From assembly GCA_945900945.1 (NCBI GenBank), contig CAMDKL010000015.1, positions 1 to 56,441 of the forward strand: DNA of 56,441 nt. Reading direction: 5' to 3'. Below are positions 42,662-51,813 of the stretch, one piece after another. Below the pieces are notes generated by a model that ran no database searches, had not been told where the DNA came from, and saw nothing but the letters and a program-made list of their open reading frames with translations. Both the position numbers and the translations under genes were made by a program. Origin of the DNA: Pirellula staleyi DSM 6068. GTDB lineage: Bacteria > Planctomycetota > Planctomycetia > Pirellulales > Pirellulaceae. Position 1 is the first letter of the stretch, and every line of letters begins with the position of its first letter.

Positions 42662-43747
42662 ATGAACCAAGACCGCAATCCAACCAATCTATTCAATCCC
42701 AGAATTGGAGTGATCGGCGGTGGTCATTTGGGGCGCATCCATGCCAAGCTCATGGCCGCCAATTCCTCATGCGAGTTCATGGGGGTCGCCGACCCGTCCC
42801 CTGATTCCCGACAATTCGTTGAATCCCAATTGAAAGCGATCGCCATCGCTGACTACCGCGATTGGAGCGGTGCAATCGATGCAGCTATCATTGCTGCCCC
42901 CACTTTTCTCCACCACCAGATCGGCTCTTGGTGCTTGAGTCGTGGTATCCATGTACTGATGGAAAAGCCAATCGCGAGTTCGCTTGAGGAAGCAAGGCAA
43001 CTCATCCTGTTAGCAAAATCCAACAGCTGCACACTTCAGGTAGGGCACGTCGAGCGGTTTAATCCCGCTTGGCAACTTGCCTCATCGCATTTTCGCAATG
43101 ATACCATTCGCTACATCGAGGCGGTACGCGAAGGAACCTACACCGGGCGAAGTACCGATATCGGGATCGTAATGGACCTCATGATTCATGACATCGATCT
43201 GATTCTCAGCGTGGTCAAGGTGCCGATCGATTCTGTTTCTGCATACGGATGGAGCGTGCTTGGCAAGACAGAGGACTTTGCGACCGCATGTCTTCGTTTT
43301 CGCAATGGTACGATCGTGAATCTGCGAGCTTCACGAATTGCACCGGTGCAAAAAAGATCTATGCAGGTGTTCTCCGACAATAGTCTAACAGATATCGATT
43401 TTGCATCGAATGCAGTTTCGCAAACGTCACCTTTAGACGACGTGGCAGACGGTTCCAGACTCGCAGATCAATTACCAGCCGATCTCCGAGCTAAAGTGAA
43501 AGACAATCTCTTCGTCGATTGGCTTCAAAAAGTTGAGCACAAGGCAGTACCAACCAATGCAATCGAATTGGAACAAAGGGAATTCGTTCTTGCGATCCGA
43601 GACGGCAATCCCGTGACGGTGACTGGCGAGCACGGATACCAAGCTCTCGAGGTAGCCGCAAGCATACTTGAGCAAATTGCGATTAACCGTCCTGGCCGTG
43701 CCATCATTCCCGCCGCTGGCAGATTCGGCAAAACAAGAGCTGCATAA
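42662..43747 (+). CDS. Gfo/Idh/MocA oxidoreductase, possibly UDP-GlcNAc 3-dehydrogenase (GnnA-like)
   Basis: A 361-residue NAD-dependent oxidoreductase without a signal peptide, so cytoplasmic. Rossmann motif IGVIGGGHLGRIHAKL, catalytic EKP motif HVLMEKPIAS, and the group-specific phrase VGHVERFNPAWQL are present, with MDLMIHDIDLIL further on. Gfo/Idh/MocA genes beside lpxA encode GnnA in organisms that make 2,3-diamino-glucose lipid A (known for Acidithiobacillus). GnnB, the partner aminotransferase, is not in the window. Family certain, substrate inferred from position. Confidence 0.8.
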   Translation: MNQDRNPTNLFNPRIGVIGGGHLGRIHAKLMAANSSCEFMGVADPSPDSRQFVESQLKAIAIADYRDWSGAIDAAIIAAPTFLHHQIGSWCLSRGIHVLMEKPIASSLEEARQLILLAKSNSCTLQVGHVERFNPAWQLASSHFRNDTIRYIEAVREGTYTGRSTDIGIVMDLMIHDIDLILSVVKVPIDSVSAYGWSVLGKTEDFATACLRFRNGTIVNLRASRIAPVQKRSMQVFSDNSLTDIDFASNAVSQTSPLDDVADGSRLADQLPADLRAKVKDNLFVDWLQKVEHKAVPTNAIELEQREFVLAIRDGNPVTVTGEHGYQALEVAASILEQIAINRPGRAIIPAAGRFGKTRAA

Positions 43748-43846
43748 TTTGGCCGATCACTCCGCGATCGTTACTCTTTATTTTTGCAACCGTTCAAGCG
43801 GTACGTTTCTCGCCCATGCGCAGGCGAGATCGTTCCAGTTTAACAC

Positions 43847-43908
43847 ACATCGATAGACAAGATTTACAGGATATAGAACGTTATCCTGCGCATCCTGTCT
43901 ATCGATGT
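43847..43908. terminator. Inverted repeat between convergent genes, possible bidirectional terminator
   Basis: ACATCGATAGACAAG continues to CAGGAT and is matched on the far side by ATCCTGCGCATCCTGTCTATCGATGT, with a few mismatches and a loop of about 10 bases. It lies between the stop codons of two convergent genes. It resembles the scattered ACAGGAT-type intergenic repeats seen in many bacteria, so it may be a repeat rather than a terminator. Confidence 0.5.
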
Positions 43909-44009
43909 TACTCTGTTTTTTTCCTGCGAAACTGAAGTAGTGTGCGAATTAAAAATCAATTCACACCGCGCATCAACCACGATACCTCCGAAACACGCAC
44001 AAAGAACAT

Positions 44010-44041
44010 GCAAAAGCCCCAGTGCCACAAATGGCTTTTGC
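44010..44041 (-). terminator. Hairpin terminator of the TIGR03790-like gene
   Basis: GCAAAAGCC pairs perfectly with GGCTTTTGC across a 14-base loop, touching the stop codon of the minus-strand gene. The A-rich/U-rich ends of the stem fit a simple intrinsic terminator for that strand. Confidence 0.5.
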
Positions 44042-46317
44042 TACGGCTCCACTTGAACCACCACTGGTAAGCTCCGTACCGTCTGACCGTTCGTAAGCTT
44101 TCGTTCCGCATGCAATCGAACAGGTCCATAGCCGGTTTTAATTGGCGAAATCACGATCGATGCCTGACCAATGGGTAGGATGCCAACCTCTTCGAAGTCA
44201 TGAAGGATTTTGATCTCACTGGTGTCTGAAATCTGCCCAACCGAGATTACCAATGGCCTATCGCTACTTAGCTCCCAAGATTTCGGAGCTTCCAATTTGA
44301 TCTGGTCGCTCGCGTTGCCAAGGGTCACCCAAAACACTTGCTCGAATTGCTGCTCAATTGGCTTCGCGGCTTTGGTGATCAAACGAATTTCATGAGCACC
44401 AGGTTCAGATTTATCGAAGAGCATTCGAATCGAATGATCAAAAGGAGCTTGGCTGCGAAGAATTCCGTTCACGAGCCACTGAATTTGCTCTGGTTCCGTG
44501 ACCGTCGAGGAATCCTCTGGTACGAGCGAAAGGACCAACGGTTGGTCTTCTAAAACCACTTCGGTTTCGCCTTGGATATTGAATCGCGGAGGGTTGCAAT
44601 AAGGTTGGCACAAAGGATCGCCTACGATGAGAAGCTGGTATGGGCACAGGACCGAACTATAAAACGCTTCAGCCGCTGTCAGTCCGTCGACATAGTGGAC
44701 GTGTACCATCGGATGTGGAAACTTGTTCTGAATCGAATAAGGTTCGGTGACAGCACCACTGCTAGCGGCAGCACCAAATCGGAGAAAATCTGTGGCTTTG
44801 GTTTGGGAATGGGTGGTCATCGCACCGCCAAGGCTAGTGAGGTTTTCGGCGATGGAACCAGGCAATAGTTTGCTTCCGTTTTGGTTCCATGAGAATTGAG
44901 GACTTCCAACCATCACACCGGAACACTCCTCGCCACGAGGAGGTAGCTCGTGTTCGACGACACGTGCTCTCCTACCTCGCGATTGAAGCTTGCTGATCGC
45001 CATCGCAAAGCCGGGCTCCCTGGTCTTGGTTCGCACGTCGTCCGTCTTGGTGAAAATAAAGGAGCCGGTTGGATGACTGTAGTCGGCGCGAATCGACGAT
45101 TGCAGATTCTGTTTGGCTTCAAATGGAGTGATTCCAAGATCGCGAGTCACTGCCAGCACTATCGACAACATGTACGAAACGCCGTTCTGAGGATTGGTAC
45201 TGCCAAGGGTGTTGTAGGTGTAGTACGTCCTTGCGTCAAAACCTCGCGTCGGTAAGTAGTCTGAGGGAAGTTCTTTGCAGCGATTTGCGATTCGGATGAA
45301 GTCCTTGTGGCCGACTAAGCTGACGAACGCAGGATCGTTTAGGAGATAGTTACGATACTGCCACCCCCCTTGGATGGATTGTTCGATGCGTCGGATGGCT
45401 TGCTTGGCGTCCCCTGCCAAAGCCCATTGCTGAGCCGATAGATACTGCATCGGGAAAACCAACTCTTTGTCCAACGTCCCGTAAACGTTGTCCAGCAAAA
45501 TTGCCGCATCTTCGTGTTTGGCTTGAGAGATCAGGTCGGCAAATTGCTTGGCTTGCTCACCATGGGCGACTAGGCCATTAAGCAATTGATTGACCGGCCG
45601 AGCTGCGTAAAGATTGCTTTCGAATCCGATGTAGTTTGGGTTTTTGGCCTGCACGAATCGGAATAGGTAGGTAAGTCCATTGATGGACCCCACCGGAGTC
45701 AGATACGGTGACTTGTTCGGGACGGCGTCGATATCGGAACCGATCGCGATTGCGGTTGGGAAATCAGCCGAGTAAGCGATCCCCTGTAGATGGGCTGCAA
45801 GTCCTCTGGTTTCGATTTCCTGCAAGACGGGGCTCAAAATCAGTTCGCGAAACTGGTCGACAGAAATCTGGTCCGAGTCAGGAACGTTTCGAAGGACGAT
45901 TACGTTGCGCCCCGGGATATTTCGCGCAGTGCAGTAATGGTTGGCGATAGTTCGGGACGTAACGGACTGCCCGTTTACAACGACAACCCAATTGCTGCCG
46001 ACTGCGCCGGCAACAGCATTGCGAACAGAAAAAGTTGCGAATAAAAAACCAATGGCAACTACGCCCTTTAATAGCCAAAAACGCAGGCTTTCTCGTAAAA
46101 CCGCTGTGGTTTCTGGTTTCCAAGTTCCAACCTGGGATCTCAATTTCCAGAAGCACTGCGTCTCGAACTCTGTGTATTCCCAGTAGGTTGTGTGGAAAGG
46201 AGAGTGGAAAAAACAAAGCATTCGAACGAACCCCTTCAAAATTTCGGTGACCTTGGTAATATCATCGTATTCCTTTAGTCGAGAACTCGGTACGACGAAA
46301 AGTCGTATTTGAGGCAA
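44041..46317 (-). CDS. TIGR03790-like exported protein
   Basis: A long protein of up to 758 residues. After a membrane or signal segment (about 73-95), the chain reads SNWVVVVNGQSVTSRTIANHYCTARNIPGRNVIVLRN in overlapping phrases, which is the hallmark of the TIGR03790 family. That family was defined among bacteria carrying exosortase-type protein sorting. GIAYSADFPTAIAIGSDID and GLTYLFRFVQAKNPNYIG follow. The last 170 residues look like Ig-type beta-sandwich domains. The true start is uncertain: Met33 (46221) or a non-ATG start nearer the membrane segment is possible. No exosortase gene is in the window. Confidence 0.7.
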   Translation of the reverse strand: MPQIRLFVVPSSRLKEYDDITKVTEILKGFVRMLCFFHSPFHTTYWEYTEFETQCFWKLRSQVGTWKPETTAVLRESLRFWLLKGVVAIGFLFATFSVRNAVAGAVGSNWVVVVNGQSVTSRTIANHYCTARNIPGRNVIVLRNVPDSDQISVDQFRELILSPVLQEIETRGLAAHLQGIAYSADFPTAIAIGSDIDAVPNKSPYLTPVGSINGLTYLFRFVQAKNPNYIGFESNLYAARPVNQLLNGLVAHGEQAKQFADLISQAKHEDAAILLDNVYGTLDKELVFPMQYLSAQQWALAGDAKQAIRRIEQSIQGGWQYRNYLLNDPAFVSLVGHKDFIRIANRCKELPSDYLPTRGFDARTYYTYNTLGSTNPQNGVSYMLSIVLAVTRDLGITPFEAKQNLQSSIRADYSHPTGSFIFTKTDDVRTKTREPGFAMAISKLQSRGRRARVVEHELPPRGEECSGVMVGSPQFSWNQNGSKLLPGSIAENLTSLGGAMTTHSQTKATDFLRFGAAASSGAVTEPYSIQNKFPHPMVHVHYVDGLTAAEAFYSSVLCPYQLLIVGDPLCQPYCNPPRFNIQGETEVVLEDQPLVLSLVPEDSSTVTEPEQIQWLVNGILRSQAPFDHSIRMLFDKSEPGAHEIRLITKAAKPIEQQFEQVFWVTLGNASDQIKLEAPKSWELSSDRPLVISVGQISDTSEIKILHDFEEVGILPIGQASIVISPIKTGYGPVRLHAERKLTNGQTVRSLPVVVQVEP

Positions 46318-46328
46318 TTCTAGAGAAT

Positions 46329-46401
46329 GAGAGCGTAGCTCAGTTGGTAGAGCAAAGGACTTTTAATCCTTGGGTCCTGGGTTCGAGCCCCAGCGCTCTC
46401 A
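46329..46401 (+). tRNA. tRNA-Lys (anticodon TTT)
   Basis: A 73-base tRNA. GAGAGCG pairs with CGCTCTC in the acceptor stem, with A as discriminator. AGCTCAGTTGGTAGAGC is a normal D arm. The anticodon arm AAGGA-CTTTTAA-TCCTT places TTT in the anticodon. CTGGG-TTCGAGC-CCCAG is the T arm. CCA is not encoded. A terminator follows ten bases later. Confidence 0.96.
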
Positions 46402-46410
46402 TTGCCCCCA

Positions 46411-46456
46411 AACCCTGGTTTTTCTCGGTAAATCCCTGAGAAACCAGGGTTTTTTC
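46411..46456 (+). terminator. Rho-independent terminator of tRNA-Lys
   Basis: AACCCTGGTTT pairs with AAACCAGGGTT, the inner TCTC/GAGA extends the stem, and a run of six T follows. It directly follows the tRNA, so it ends that transcript. Confidence 0.85.
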
Positions 46457-46624
46457 GTTTGCCCAATTGGGATGGCGGTCTCCGCTAAGATTTTTGCACT
46501 CGCTACCCTAGCTCCAAACTCAACTCCGTGAACGATTTTTGTGGAGTATTGTTCACGTAAACCAGCTTGTCGTTGATGCATGCTTGGAGATTTCTTTGCC
46601 CATGAGTGAATACCACGTTGACGT

Positions 46625-47722
46625 TCACGCGACAAACTCGAAGCCGAAAGTGACAGCAACAGCTTGATTGGTGACGCTTCCCCTGTGAATATTGAGTGAG
46701 TCTCTCAGTGCTTTGGAGTTCACAATGCAGTTGTCAATTCCGTTCTCCGCGAGTTGAACGATCCATGGCAATGTGACATTGCAAAGTGCGAAGGTGCTTG
46801 TTCGCCCAACTGCACCTGGCATGTTGGTAACACAATAGTGGACCACGTCATCAACGACGTAAGTTGGCTCGCGGTGGGTCGTCGGGCGGCTCGTTTCTAC
46901 ACAACCTCCTTGATCGATCGCAACGTCGATGATCACGCTTCCTGGCTTCATCAATTTCAGGTCGTCTTTTCGTACGAGATAAGGTGCCTTCGCCCCTGGG
47001 ATAAGGATCGAGCCAATGACTAAATCGGCGCGGCGAAGCTGCTCACGAATGGTGTGCCGGTCGCTGAACAACGCATTTACGTTAGGCGGCATGACGTCAT
47101 CTAAATAGCGAAGTCGATCTAAGTTGATATCGAGAACAGCGACGTCCGCTTGAAAGCCAGCCGCGATACGTGCCGCATTGGCACCGACCACGCCGCCGCC
47201 CAAGATGGTGATGTGAGCTGGAGCGACGCCGGGTACTCCGCCGAGCAAGATTCCTCGGCCCATCTGAGGTTTCTCCAAGTACTTGGCACCTTCCTGAATA
47301 CTCATGCGGCCAGCCACTTCACTCATCGGCGTTAGCAATGGCAAACGCCCTTGGGTATCCCGCAACGTTTCATAGGCCAAGCAACTCGCACCGGACTGCA
47401 ACATGGCCTCCGTCAGTTTTTGGTCCGCCGCAAAATGAAAATACGTAAACAGAGCCTGCCCGCGACGGATAAACGGCCACTCCGATGGTAGTGGCTCCTT
47501 CACTTTGACGATCAAATCAGCTCGACTGAAGATATCCTCGCCGGATGAACACATTTCGGCTCCCGCCTCGTGATAGTCGTGGTCGGCCAACCCCGAACCG
47601 ATCCCAGCGTTAGCTTGCACCAATACCTTGTGACCGCGTGTTACCAACTCCTCGACGCCGACCGGTAGAATCGCAACTCGGTACTCGTCTTCCTTGACCT
47701 CTTTCGGAATTCCAACAATCAT
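46625..47722 (-). CDS. ald: Alanine dehydrogenase
   Basis: NAD-dependent interconversion of alanine and pyruvate plus ammonia. The ATG at 47722 is preferred to the TTG at 47737 because GGAG lies about 9 bases upstream and IVGIPKEVKEDEYRVAI is the standard Ald start. The substrate-binding lysine is in LIVKVKEPL and the catalytic histidine in FTYFHFAAD. The NAD site is ITILGGGVVGANAARIAAGF, and NMPGAVGRTSTFALCN closes the domain. 365 residues from this start. It stands alone between the tRNA and the divergent Nramp-like gene. Confidence 0.95.
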   Translation of the reverse strand: MIVGIPKEVKEDEYRVAILPVGVEELVTRGHKVLVQANAGIGSGLADHDYHEAGAEMCSSGEDIFSRADLIVKVKEPLPSEWPFIRRGQALFTYFHFAADQKLTEAMLQSGASCLAYETLRDTQGRLPLLTPMSEVAGRMSIQEGAKYLEKPQMGRGILLGGVPGVAPAHITILGGGVVGANAARIAAGFQADVAVLDINLDRLRYLDDVMPPNVNALFSDRHTIREQLRRADLVIGSILIPGAKAPYLVRKDDLKLMKPGSVIIDVAIDQGGCVETSRPTTHREPTYVVDDVVHYCVTNMPGAVGRTSTFALCNVTLPWIVQLAENGIDNCIVNSKALRDSLNIHRGSVTNQAVAVTFGFEFVA

Positions 47723-47919
47723 CGAGGCTCGCTCCAACAGGGGAAATTCTAAATGTTTTGAGAAATAGTGGTTCGGCAGATTGGCCGGGCGCTCGCAGTT
47801 TAGCTAACCAGCCATAATATTGCTATGAAGACTGGTGCGCTATTACACGAGTGACATTGGGTCTGTCGAAACAGCGAAAAGGGTAGACGCATGGCCATCC
47901 GCCTACTGTTTAAGTTACA

Positions 47920-49449
47920 ATGAGTCTCGCTACTACACTCAATCTCCAATACAACACCTCTCTACACATGCCACGTCCTAAGCCCCAGGAAGTTAAGCCG
48001 CAGTACGATCCCTATGCGATGCACGCCGATGCCATACAAGAGCCTCCGAAGTCATTTTTTAAGGCGATGAGGATGATCGGACCAGGGATCATTCTGGCTG
48101 GTACGATTGTAGGCTCGGGAGAGCTCTTGCTGACGACGGCCCTAGGTGCGAAGACCGGCTTCATTTTCCTTTGGCTGATCCTTTTCAGTTGCGTCATCAA
48201 AGTCTTTGTTCAAATCGAAATTGGAAGACACGCGATTTCATCGGGGCAACCAACCTTAGGCGCTTTGAATGCGTTATCCGGGCCGCGGTTCGGCGCACAT
48301 TGGCTTGTCTGGTGGTGGTTGTTTATGATGCTCGCGACTGTTTTCCAGCTCGGTGCCATGACCGGTACGGTGGGCCAGTCATTGAATCTCGCCTTTCCAG
48401 GAGTTTCTCAAAGTCTTGAGTCAAGCCTCCATCCAGACACATGGATCGGGAATTCATTGGCGAGACGACCCGAGTTGCCGTGGGCGTTTTTAACATGCCT
48501 GATCGCTATCGGACTTTTATGGAGCGGGAGCTACAAGCGGATTGAGATTGTGACCACCGCAATTGTTATCACGGTGACTCTCTTAACCGTATCTGCCACG
48601 ATGTTGCTCCCATGGACTGCATATCCAATCCCATGGTCAGAAGTTCTCGATGGTTTGAAATTTCAATTCCCAACTGCCGACGTGCAATCGATCGCCATAG
48701 CCTTCGGAGTTTTCGGAATCACCGGTGTCGGAGCTACTGAATTGTTTTACTATCCCTATTGGTGTTTGGAAAAGGGTTACGCTCGCTATGTCGGACCCAG
48801 GGATGGCAGCCAAGACTGGAATCGGAGAGCTCGCGGTTGGATCCGAGTCATGTACATCGATGCCTGGATCAGCATGGTCGTCTTCACGATTTCGACGGTA
48901 TCATTCTACTTCATGGGAGCAACGGTTCTTCATCCACAGGGATTGGATCCCAAAGGGACAGCGATGATCGAAACTCTATCGCACATGTTTGTGGACACTT
49001 TTGGTCATTGGACCCGCATCGTCTTCTTAATTGGAGCAGGAGCAGTTCTCTTTAAAACACTTTATCTATCCTGTGCAGGGAACGCTCGCATGACCGCAGA
49101 TTTTCTGAGTCTTACAGGAGCCGTTCGGTATCAAGATGTAACGCATCGGGCCAAATGGATTCAACGCTTTTCACTCTTTTTCCCCATATTGGCCCTCCTG
49201 CTTTTTTTGCTTTTCGCCAATCCAAAATCGATGACTGTCGTCGGCGGTTTTGCGCAAGCGGCGACTCTTCCGATGATTGCTATAACGACTCTTTACTTTC
49301 GATATCGGCGAATTGAACCGGCTTTGGCACCATCGAAGCTTTGGGACGCGATGTTGTGGATTGCGGTTGTTTCGATCACGATTGTCGCCATGTATGCCGT
49401 GACCAAGTCGACACTCGACTTCAAAGAGATGCTCATCCCGGCAATTTGA
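47920..49449 (+). CDS. Nramp-like metal-ion transporter without the canonical DPGN motif
   Basis: A 509-residue polytopic membrane protein with about eleven predicted membrane segments. GPGIILAGTIVGSGELLLTT takes the place of TM1 of Nramp transporters, where metal-binding DPGN would stand; here it reads VGSGE. In the TM6 area GVGATELFYYPYW replaces the usual MPH. This divergent subgroup is usually called Nramp-like, but metal selectivity, if any, is unknown. The cytoplasmic N-terminus is about 55 residues; a start at Met17 (47968) is possible. Confidence 0.75.
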   Translation: MSLATTLNLQYNTSLHMPRPKPQEVKPQYDPYAMHADAIQEPPKSFFKAMRMIGPGIILAGTIVGSGELLLTTALGAKTGFIFLWLILFSCVIKVFVQIEIGRHAISSGQPTLGALNALSGPRFGAHWLVWWWLFMMLATVFQLGAMTGTVGQSLNLAFPGVSQSLESSLHPDTWIGNSLARRPELPWAFLTCLIAIGLLWSGSYKRIEIVTTAIVITVTLLTVSATMLLPWTAYPIPWSEVLDGLKFQFPTADVQSIAIAFGVFGITGVGATELFYYPYWCLEKGYARYVGPRDGSQDWNRRARGWIRVMYIDAWISMVVFTISTVSFYFMGATVLHPQGLDPKGTAMIETLSHMFVDTFGHWTRIVFLIGAGAVLFKTLYLSCAGNARMTADFLSLTGAVRYQDVTHRAKWIQRFSLFFPILALLLFLLFANPKSMTVVGGFAQAATLPMIAITTLYFRYRRIEPALAPSKLWDAMLWIAVVSITIVAMYAVTKSTLDFKEMLIPAI

Positions 49450-49493
49450 CTATTGCATTACCCCAACACTGCTTTGGGTCCGTAGCGATGATC

Positions 49494-51725
49494 CTAGCCC
49501 ACGTCACTGAGAGTGACCACGGCACCGTGCCTCTGTGTAACTTGGCGTTTTAGTATTGAGTGCTCCGGCAGATCGAGGTTTGGATCCTGCTCAACGATTT
49601 TTTGAGCTATTCCCCTGGCTTGCACAAGTACTTCCGCGTCTCTAACTAAATCGGCGATGCGCAAGGGTGGCAAGCCGATTTGCTTGGTACCTAGCAAGTC
49701 GCCTGGTCCCCTCATTTGCAAATCCTGTTCAGCCAATCGAAAACCGTCATCGGTCGAGGCCAGCACACTCAGCCGAGCGTTTTCCTCCGGTGCAACTCCG
49801 GGTTTTGCAAAAACGCATACATAGCCAGGAAAACTACCGCGTGAAATGCGGCCTCGCAATTGATGGAGCTGTGCCAATCCCATTCGATCTGCGTCCAGAA
49901 TTGTCATGACGGTTGCATTCGGTACGTCAATGCCAACCTCCACAACCGTCGTTGCAACCAGGACCTGAGTCTGGCCTGCCGTGAACGCATCCAACTTTGC
50001 TTGTTTCTCGTTGCCATCCATTCGGCCATGTAGCAACTCAATACGAAGTCCCGCGAGCGGTCCCGCCTGCAACTGCCGATAGACTTGTTCCGCCCCGACC
50101 ACTTCTGCTTCCGGATCGGATTCGACCCGAGGAGTGACCACGTACGCTTGGCGACCGCTGTGTATTTGCTTAACGACAAACTCCCACCATTTTTCTTGCT
50201 GGGCAGTGCTCCCTAGGTAAGTGTGCACCGTTGCACGCCCAGGTGGTTTGTCACGCAAAACGGAAACGTCGAGGTCGCCAAAAATGGTCATGGCTATGGT
50301 GCGAGGAATGGGAGTTGCCGATAGCACCAAGTAGTGAGGAACTACCCTGGACTCCCGTAAATTGGCTCGCTGTTGCACGCCAAATTTGTGTTGTTCGTCG
50401 ATAACAACTAGCCCCAACGTTTCAAATTGGACCTGTTCGCTTAACAACGCTTGAGTGCCAACGACGAGATCGACCGTTCCGATGGCAATGCGTTGTAATA
50501 GCTCGGTTCGATCACGTTGCGTGATGGAACCGACCAGCAATTCGATCATGACTTGGCTGCCATCGAGTTGCTTGCGAAGCCGGGTGAAATGCTGTCGCGC
50601 CAGAAGTTCCGTTGGAGCCATGAGTGCTGCTTGTTGCTTGCTCGCAACGGCGTTAAGCATTGCGTATTGCGCAATAACAGTTTTGCCACTGCCGACGTCT
50701 CCTTGGATCAATCGATTCATGGGGACATCCTGCGCCATATCGTTGCGAACGTCTTCGATCGCTCGCAACTGGTCTCGCGTGAGTTCAAACCCGAATCGCT
50801 TTAAGATGCGAGCGTGAATCATGGGGGTCGCAACGATTTTTGAAGCAGGTTTGTCGTGTTGCAGTCGATGGCGGCGCATGGCCAGGGCAAGCTGGTAAAC
50901 GAATAGCTCTTGGAAAATGAAGCGGTGCCTGGCTTCTTTTGCTTCCTCGATAGTATTGGGTTGATGAATCGCTCGCAGTGCTTGTGCAATTCCGAGTAGA
51001 GGTGCCTTTCCCTTTTCCGGACCGCCGACAGTAGGGTTGCCAGCGGATTCGGCGGGTTGGTTGGCAGAGAGCCGTATCGATTCCGGTAACGCTTCATCGA
51101 TAGAATCGGTTAGGTGCTCCAGAACCGCAGCCACGGCGCTTGCGACGTGGCGTTGCTGAAGTCCCTCGGTGAGCGGATAAATGGAAAGGGGCTTCGCTTC
51201 GGGCAACGCCTGGCCAGGAGCCAGAATCGTAGTTTCTGGGTGCCGCATTTCGAAAGAAATACCGGTCGACTTTGCCATTCCGGTCGCGATAACGCGCATA
51301 CCGTGCAAAAACTGTTGTCTTCGAAAGGGTTGATTGTACCAAACGCATCGGACGTAGCCGCCGCCGTCGATAGCCAGCAAGATTCCAACACTGCTGCGTC
51401 CCTCGAAGCTGACACGCTGATCCAAATCAACGATTTGCCCGATAACGCTCGCACGGAAACCTGGCTCCAGTTCCGTGATGGACAGGTAAGGAGCAATATC
51501 CTGATAGCTTCGGGGGAACAAAAACAATAAATCCGTCGCGCGACGTACGCCAAGTTTGTAAAAAAGCTCGACACGTTGTGGCCCGATTCCTGGGATATAT
51601 TGCAACGGAGTGCCAACTTCGACCGGCGGGGCACTCTGAGGAATGGTTTTTTCGGAAACGGGGGTTGGCTGAGCTTGAGAGCCCAGTCGACTTAAAGATT
51701 TCTGAAGTGGATCCATTGGAGACAT
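49494..51725 (-). CDS. recG: ATP-dependent DNA helicase RecG
   Basis: Branch-migration helicase that remodels stalled forks and recombination junctions. The 743-residue protein has an N-terminal wedge/OB part (about 75-180; LQYIPGIGPQRVELFYKLGV is the helix-hairpin start), Walker A GDVGSGKTVIAQYA, motif II VVIDEQHKFGVQQR, motif III LSATPIPRT, and the RecG-typical motifs ELLHGRMDG, VVEVGIDVPNAT and QLHQLRGRISRG. Length is somewhat above E. coli RecG because of a disordered N-terminal ~35 residues. It is divergent from the epimerase gene. Confidence 0.95.
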   Translation of the reverse strand: MSPMDPLQKSLSRLGSQAQPTPVSEKTIPQSAPPVEVGTPLQYIPGIGPQRVELFYKLGVRRATDLLFLFPRSYQDIAPYLSITELEPGFRASVIGQIVDLDQRVSFEGRSSVGILLAIDGGGYVRCVWYNQPFRRQQFLHGMRVIATGMAKSTGISFEMRHPETTILAPGQALPEAKPLSIYPLTEGLQQRHVASAVAAVLEHLTDSIDEALPESIRLSANQPAESAGNPTVGGPEKGKAPLLGIAQALRAIHQPNTIEEAKEARHRFIFQELFVYQLALAMRRHRLQHDKPASKIVATPMIHARILKRFGFELTRDQLRAIEDVRNDMAQDVPMNRLIQGDVGSGKTVIAQYAMLNAVASKQQAALMAPTELLARQHFTRLRKQLDGSQVMIELLVGSITQRDRTELLQRIAIGTVDLVVGTQALLSEQVQFETLGLVVIDEQHKFGVQQRANLRESRVVPHYLVLSATPIPRTIAMTIFGDLDVSVLRDKPPGRATVHTYLGSTAQQEKWWEFVVKQIHSGRQAYVVTPRVESDPEAEVVGAEQVYRQLQAGPLAGLRIELLHGRMDGNEKQAKLDAFTAGQTQVLVATTVVEVGIDVPNATVMTILDADRMGLAQLHQLRGRISRGSFPGYVCVFAKPGVAPEENARLSVLASTDDGFRLAEQDLQMRGPGDLLGTKQIGLPPLRIADLVRDAEVLVQARGIAQKIVEQDPNLDLPEHSILKRQVTQRHGAVVTLSDVG

Positions 51726-51813
51726 GTTTTGAAAGCGAGGTTGTCAGGTTGCCGTTCCTGCGGATAATGGAGACTCAAAGTTGACTATTCCAAAAGTTAA
51801 CTAATCCAAAGGA

